Source of the DNA: Pseudomonas sp. PDM15
GTDB lineage: Bacteria > Pseudomonadota > Gammaproteobacteria > Pseudomonadales > Pseudomonadaceae
Reading direction: 5' to 3'
DNA length: 64,000 bases
Assembly (NCBI RefSeq): GCF_014851565.1
Contig: NZ_JACVAA010000004.1
Span: 248,001-312,000, forward strand
Below, piece after piece: positions 60,717 to 64,000 of this stretch. The notes below the pieces were generated by a model. The model ran no database searches. It was given only the letters and a program-made list of their open reading frames with translations, and had not been told where the DNA came from. Every line of letters starts with the position of its first letter. The stretch's first letter is position 1. The position numbers and the translations under genes were made by a program.

Positions 60717-62906
60717 ATGAACATCCTGAAGCCTATTCGTAGCTGCTGCGTCCTGCTGCTCGCGGGCCTGATCGGCCCGGTGGCAGCCGAGGAGCTGCTG
60801 AGCGCCGAGCCCGGCCAGACCCAGCTGAGTTTCAGCGTGCAGGGGCTGGAGATACTCGCCGAAGGCGATCAGTTGGCCGTCGAACTGGACGGCTACGACG
60901 TGACCGCGTTGATCAGCCGCAGCGAGAGCGAGTTCATCCTCGATATGCCTAGCCCGTTGGCGAGCGGCAAGCACCCGCTGCTGGTGATGGTGTTCCACGC
61001 CGACGGCAACGTCGCCACGCTGCTGGAGGCCGAAGTCCAGGTCAGCGGCAGCACCGATGCAGAGGTAGCGCTGGAAGGCGCTGCGGACGAGCCGGTAGCG
61101 AGCGATGCCGCTGCCGCCGACTCGGCTCTGGTGGATAGCGATTTCGTCGGCCCGCTGCCGGCGAGTGCCGAGGAGCTGGCCCAGGCGCCGGCTCCGGCGG
61201 CGCATCGCTACACCCTGTACGGCCTGCTCAGCAACAGCTACCGGGTCGACGAGAAGGATGCCGCCAGCTACACGGGGACCCCGCGCTACGCCAGTAACGG
61301 TGGCGTCAGCTATCGCGGCGAGGGCGCCGCCGGCGACTGGCAGTGGCAGGCCGAGGTGGACGCGCTGTACGACAACCTCAGCGACAACAACCCCAGCGGC
61401 CACGATTGGGAACTGCCCAACTACCGCCTGGCCGCTTCCCGTGGCAGCGGCCTGCGCCGCCAGGGCCTGGCCCTGGGCAACTACGGGGTGCTGCGCGAGG
61501 ACCTGCTGTTCAGCGCCTACCAGCGCCGCGGCGCCGTGGTGACCCTGGGTGATGCGCTGGAGGGACCGCTGCAGCTGGACGTGTTCGGTCTGCAGAGCGA
61601 ACCGCTGACCGACTACAACCGGCACCTGGGCTACCCCAGCAGCGGCAGCGAGCGCAGCAGCGGTGGCCTGCTGACCTTCACACCGCTGCAGGACGACCCG
61701 CAGCTGTTGCAGCTGAGCGCCGCCTATATCAGCGGCGAGACCACCGACAGCGGCACCGCCTGGTTGGCCACCGACCAGCAGACCCGCTACGGCGGCGACA
61801 GCTGGAACCTGGCGGCGGACTCGCGCTTCGGCGAGAACAGCCTTTGGCTGCACGCCGACTACGCCTGGTCGAGCTTCGACAGCGACGGCCTGGGGCGCGG
61901 CGAGGATGCCAGCAGCGATGGCTCCCACGACCTGCAGGCGCAGTTCAGCTCCGGCCAGTGGTTCCCCTCCGGCCCCTTCGATCAGTGGAACCTGACCCTG
62001 CAGCGGCGCGAGGTGGGCTTGGACTTCTTCACCCTGGGCAACCTCTCGCTGCCCGGCGACCTGCGCATGGATCGCCTCAACTGGCAGGGCTACCTGGGCA
62101 ACCTGCAGATGGACGCCGAGCTGGCGCGCGAGACCAACAACCTCGACGACCAGGACGAGGTGGCCGACCAGATCGCCGAGCGACGCGTGCTCAACCTCTA
62201 CTACTACCCGACGGTGGATGGCGAGGCGCTGCCCTGGCGTCTGCTCGGCATGCCCTCGCTGAACGCCGGCTTCAACGACACCCGCCGCCGGCAGGACGAC
62301 GAGGACGCCCGGCGGGTCGGCTTCGATCTGGACGACCGCACGCGCGAAAGCCTGTTTGGCGTGAGCTTCTATCACGCGCGCTGGAACTGGTCGGTGCAGC
62401 ATACCCTGCAGAGCACCGACGACTATTCCCGCGAAGTGGAGCAGAACGGCTACCTGATCTACGAGCCACCGTCGGATCAGCGCAACCGCTTCACTACCCT
62501 GCAGATCGGCTACATGCCGCTGGATTCGCTGAGCCTTTCCACCAGCTGGCAATGGAACAAGCTGCAGGAAACCGACGACGACAACGTCTACCGCGGCATC
62601 AGTCGTGGCCTGGATGTGGCGTGGCAGATAGTGCCTGAGCGCTGGCGGCTGAACGCCTCCTACTACCGCGGCCGCGACACCAGCCACCTCGGCGATGGCG
62701 ATTTCCTCGGCGACAGCGTGTTGCAGCAGAGCGCCAATCTGCAGCTGACCTGGACCGTGGCGCAGCCGCAAGGAATGCGCCCGGGCCTCGATTGGTTCCT
62801 CAAGAGCAGTTACGCGCAGCAGGACAGCAAGCTTTACGACCAGGCGCTGGAGGACTGGCAGCTGCTGCTGGGCTTCGACCTGCGCTGGGATACCCACAAT
62901 TACTGA
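60717..62906 (+). CDS. Large predicted outer-membrane beta-barrel protein with N-terminal Ig-like domain
   Basis: The 729-residue protein has a signal peptide (1-21, ending PVAAE), an N-terminal beta domain (about 22-110, with LAVELDGYDVTALISRSESE), an Ala/Asp-rich acidic linker (about 110-170), and a C-terminal barrel of alternating strands (about 175-729) rich in Trp, Tyr and Gly, e.g. WQWQAEVDALYDNLSDNNPSG, and ending LLLGFDLRWDTHNY. The barrel has roughly two dozen strand-like stretches. No plug, TonB box or usher signature is evident. The domain order suggests a surface-display or secretion pore. AGGAACAGGCC lies before ATG at 60717. No family is recognised. Confidence 0.78.
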   Translation: MNILKPIRSCCVLLLAGLIGPVAAEELLSAEPGQTQLSFSVQGLEILAEGDQLAVELDGYDVTALISRSESEFILDMPSPLASGKHPLLVMVFHADGNVATLLEAEVQVSGSTDAEVALEGAADEPVASDAAAADSALVDSDFVGPLPASAEELAQAPAPAAHRYTLYGLLSNSYRVDEKDAASYTGTPRYASNGGVSYRGEGAAGDWQWQAEVDALYDNLSDNNPSGHDWELPNYRLAASRGSGLRRQGLALGNYGVLREDLLFSAYQRRGAVVTLGDALEGPLQLDVFGLQSEPLTDYNRHLGYPSSGSERSSGGLLTFTPLQDDPQLLQLSAAYISGETTDSGTAWLATDQQTRYGGDSWNLAADSRFGENSLWLHADYAWSSFDSDGLGRGEDASSDGSHDLQAQFSSGQWFPSGPFDQWNLTLQRREVGLDFFTLGNLSLPGDLRMDRLNWQGYLGNLQMDAELARETNNLDDQDEVADQIAERRVLNLYYYPTVDGEALPWRLLGMPSLNAGFNDTRRRQDDEDARRVGFDLDDRTRESLFGVSFYHARWNWSVQHTLQSTDDYSREVEQNGYLIYEPPSDQRNRFTTLQIGYMPLDSLSLSTSWQWNKLQETDDDNVYRGISRGLDVAWQIVPERWRLNASYYRGRDTSHLGDGDFLGDSVLQQSANLQLTWTVAQPQGMRPGLDWFLKSSYAQQDSKLYDQALEDWQLLLGFDLRWDTHNY

Positions 62907-62945
62907 CAGGCAGCCCCGCGCAAAGGCGTGGGCGGAAGGTGAACC

Positions 62946-64000
62946 ATGAACGCTTCATACAAGCTCATCCTGCGCGCCCTGCTGGTACTGCTGCCGGCGC
63001 TGCCCATGGCCGCCGAGGCGGTGTTGCTGAATGCCAGCGCGCAGCCGGCCCAGCGCCAGTTGCTGGCGACCCAGGACAACAACTGGGCGGTGAACTGGCG
63101 TGTCACCAGCGACTCGTCCCATAGCGGTGGCGCGGTGTCGACCCAGGCGCGGATCGTCAATCCATCCGGCGGCGCTACCCTGGCCACGGTCGGCGGCACC
63201 CTCAGCCAGGGCGGCAGCGGCCCCTTCATGTTCGGCGAATTCATCGCCCTACCCCAGGCCACCGTGCAGGCCTGGCAGGCCAGCGGCTTGCGCCGGGTGC
63301 TGCTGGTGCGCGACTTCGCCGACCTGTCCGGTGGCGGCGTGGTGCGCGGCCAGCAGGTGCTGACCATCCCGGTGGCGGGCTCCCTGCGTGCGGTGAAGAT
63401 CCAGCCGGCGCAGCGCCAGCTGCTGGCCAGCCAGAACAACCCGTTGTCGCTGGCCTGGCAGGTGGTAGCCAGCGACGGCTATAGCGGCGGCGTGACCTCG
63501 GTGCAGGCACAGGTAATCGACCCGTCCAGCGGCTCGATCCTGACCAGCCTGGGCTCGCGCCTGAGCGCCTCCGGTGGTGGGCCGTTCCTGCTCAACGAGC
63601 AGCTGGAGCTGCCGGCCGGCATCGTCCAGGGCTGGTACGAGCGTGGTTTGCGGCGGCTGGTCCTGCAGCGCGAATTCATCGGTGGTGCCTCGCGCCTGCG
63701 CGGCCAGATCACCCTCAACCTGGTCAGCAGCGGCCTGCGCGCCCCACGCGAGAATCGCGCCGGCGAGCTGCTGGTGCAGCGCCTGAGCCTGAGTTTCACC
63801 GACAACCAGCGGATCAAGGTGGTGCCGCCGGGTGAGGGATTGATGGCCAAGGTGCTGCTGGCCTACAGCGGCAACGGCCTGCTCGAAGGGCGCTGGCAGG
63901 TGGCGGAGCCGGGCAGCACCGAAGGCAAGCCGATCTACCGCACCCTGACCCTGGTGCGCAGCTACCTGCGCGACGCGCAGCAGAGCACTATCAACAGCCC
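62946..64000 (+). CDS. Exported protein with tandem internal repeats (partial, 3' end outside window)
   Basis: The readable 351 residues begin with a signal peptide (1-25, ending PMAAEA). Two repeats of about 115 residues follow (about 26-140 and 140-255); each opens with a QPAQRQLLA[TS]Q motif, contains a SGG(A/V)xSxQAxxxxPSxG segment and ends with GLRR(V/L)(L)xxRxF. From about residue 265 the sequence departs (RAGELLVQRLSLSFTDNQRIKVV). Repeat units of this size suggest stacked beta domains or a fibre-like molecule. It starts 39 bases after the barrel gene and reads off the window edge in frame. AGGTGAACC precedes the ATG. The function is unknown. Confidence 0.8.
   Translation, partial: MNASYKLILRALLVLLPALPMAAEAVLLNASAQPAQRQLLATQDNNWAVNWRVTSDSSHSGGAVSTQARIVNPSGGATLATVGGTLSQGGSGPFMFGEFIALPQATVQAWQASGLRRVLLVRDFADLSGGGVVRGQQVLTIPVAGSLRAVKIQPAQRQLLASQNNPLSLAWQVVASDGYSGGVTSVQAQVIDPSSGSILTSLGSRLSASGGGPFLLNEQLELPAGIVQGWYERGLRRLVLQREFIGGASRLRGQITLNLVSSGLRAPRENRAGELLVQRLSLSFTDNQRIKVVPPGEGLMAKVLLAYSGNGLLEGRWQVAEPGSTEGKPIYRTLTLVRSYLRDAQQSTINS

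Noticed and set aside
59056..62897. Long minus-strand open frames opposite the CARDB-like and barrel genes
   Set aside because: The plus-strand genes have signal peptides, ribosome sites and domain patterns; the antisense frames do not.

Overview
This window is high-GC chromosomal DNA of a Pseudomonas-type gammaproteobacterium. The evidence is gene content: LsfA/SsuEADCBF, Sbp-CysTWA with OscA, an OprD-type porin, GcdR/GcdH, GabD/GabT, the DUF1302/DUF1329 pair and DesA. From memory, several blocks resemble P. aeruginosa PA0280-PA0286 and P. putida loci. I see no phage, transposase, plasmid or CRISPR signature. The one RNA gene found is a tRNA-Arg(CCG).

Layout. 0-8.3 kb: the 5' end of pntAA, a DUF962 membrane protein, a Crp/Fnr regulator, a 7TM-DISM/PAS/GGDEF/EAL protein, a TetR regulator divergent from an atypical SDR across a three-half-site operator, a 2-hydroxychromene-2-carboxylate isomerase-like protein and a receiver-HDOD protein. 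8.5-15 kb: gabD-gabT, then an AraC regulator divergent from a redox module (histidine-box membrane oxygenase/desaturase, flavodoxin-fold oxidoreductase, rubredoxin), then the tRNA. 15-24 kb: a small acidic protein, a secreted-protein gene interrupted by an in-frame amber codon, a MalT-like LuxR regulator with the DUF1329/DUF1302 pair, and an MFS transporter. 24-30 kb: a GntR regulator made of two fused FadR-like units, the glutarate cluster (CoA-transferase, gcdH, gcdR), and an intact paralogue of the amber-interrupted gene.

The sulfur region spans 30-55.3 kb. It holds cysAWT-sbp-oscA, a PAS-GGDEF cyclase, a three-domain peptidoglycan hydrolase without a signal peptide, a serine hydrolase with a sigma-54 activator that lacks a DNA-binding domain, a GST, an SfnB-like oxidoreductase with a lone SsuA-like protein, an OprD porin with an SsuA/C/B-type transporter, a LysE exporter, an XRE-MmyB regulator, a second sulfate-binding protein, and lsfA-ssuEADCBF. 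AT-rich inverted repeats built from GGAATAA/TTATTCC or ATTCTT/AAGAAT recur in front of several of these units and suggest one sulfur-limitation regulon.

55.3-64 kb holds a PAS-PAS-GGDEF-EAL protein, desA, and a co-oriented cluster of three exported proteins of unknown function: a CARDB-like protein, a large predicted outer-membrane barrel, and a repeat protein running off the window. Together, the genes point to sulfate, sulfonate and sulfone scavenging, omega-amino-acid/lysine-glutarate catabolism, and c-di-GMP-linked envelope functions. The parts least explained by known biology are the AraC/oxygenase/flavoprotein/rubredoxin module, the 59-64 kb envelope cluster, the peptidoglycan hydrolase, and the sulfur-motif-linked hydrolase/activator pair.
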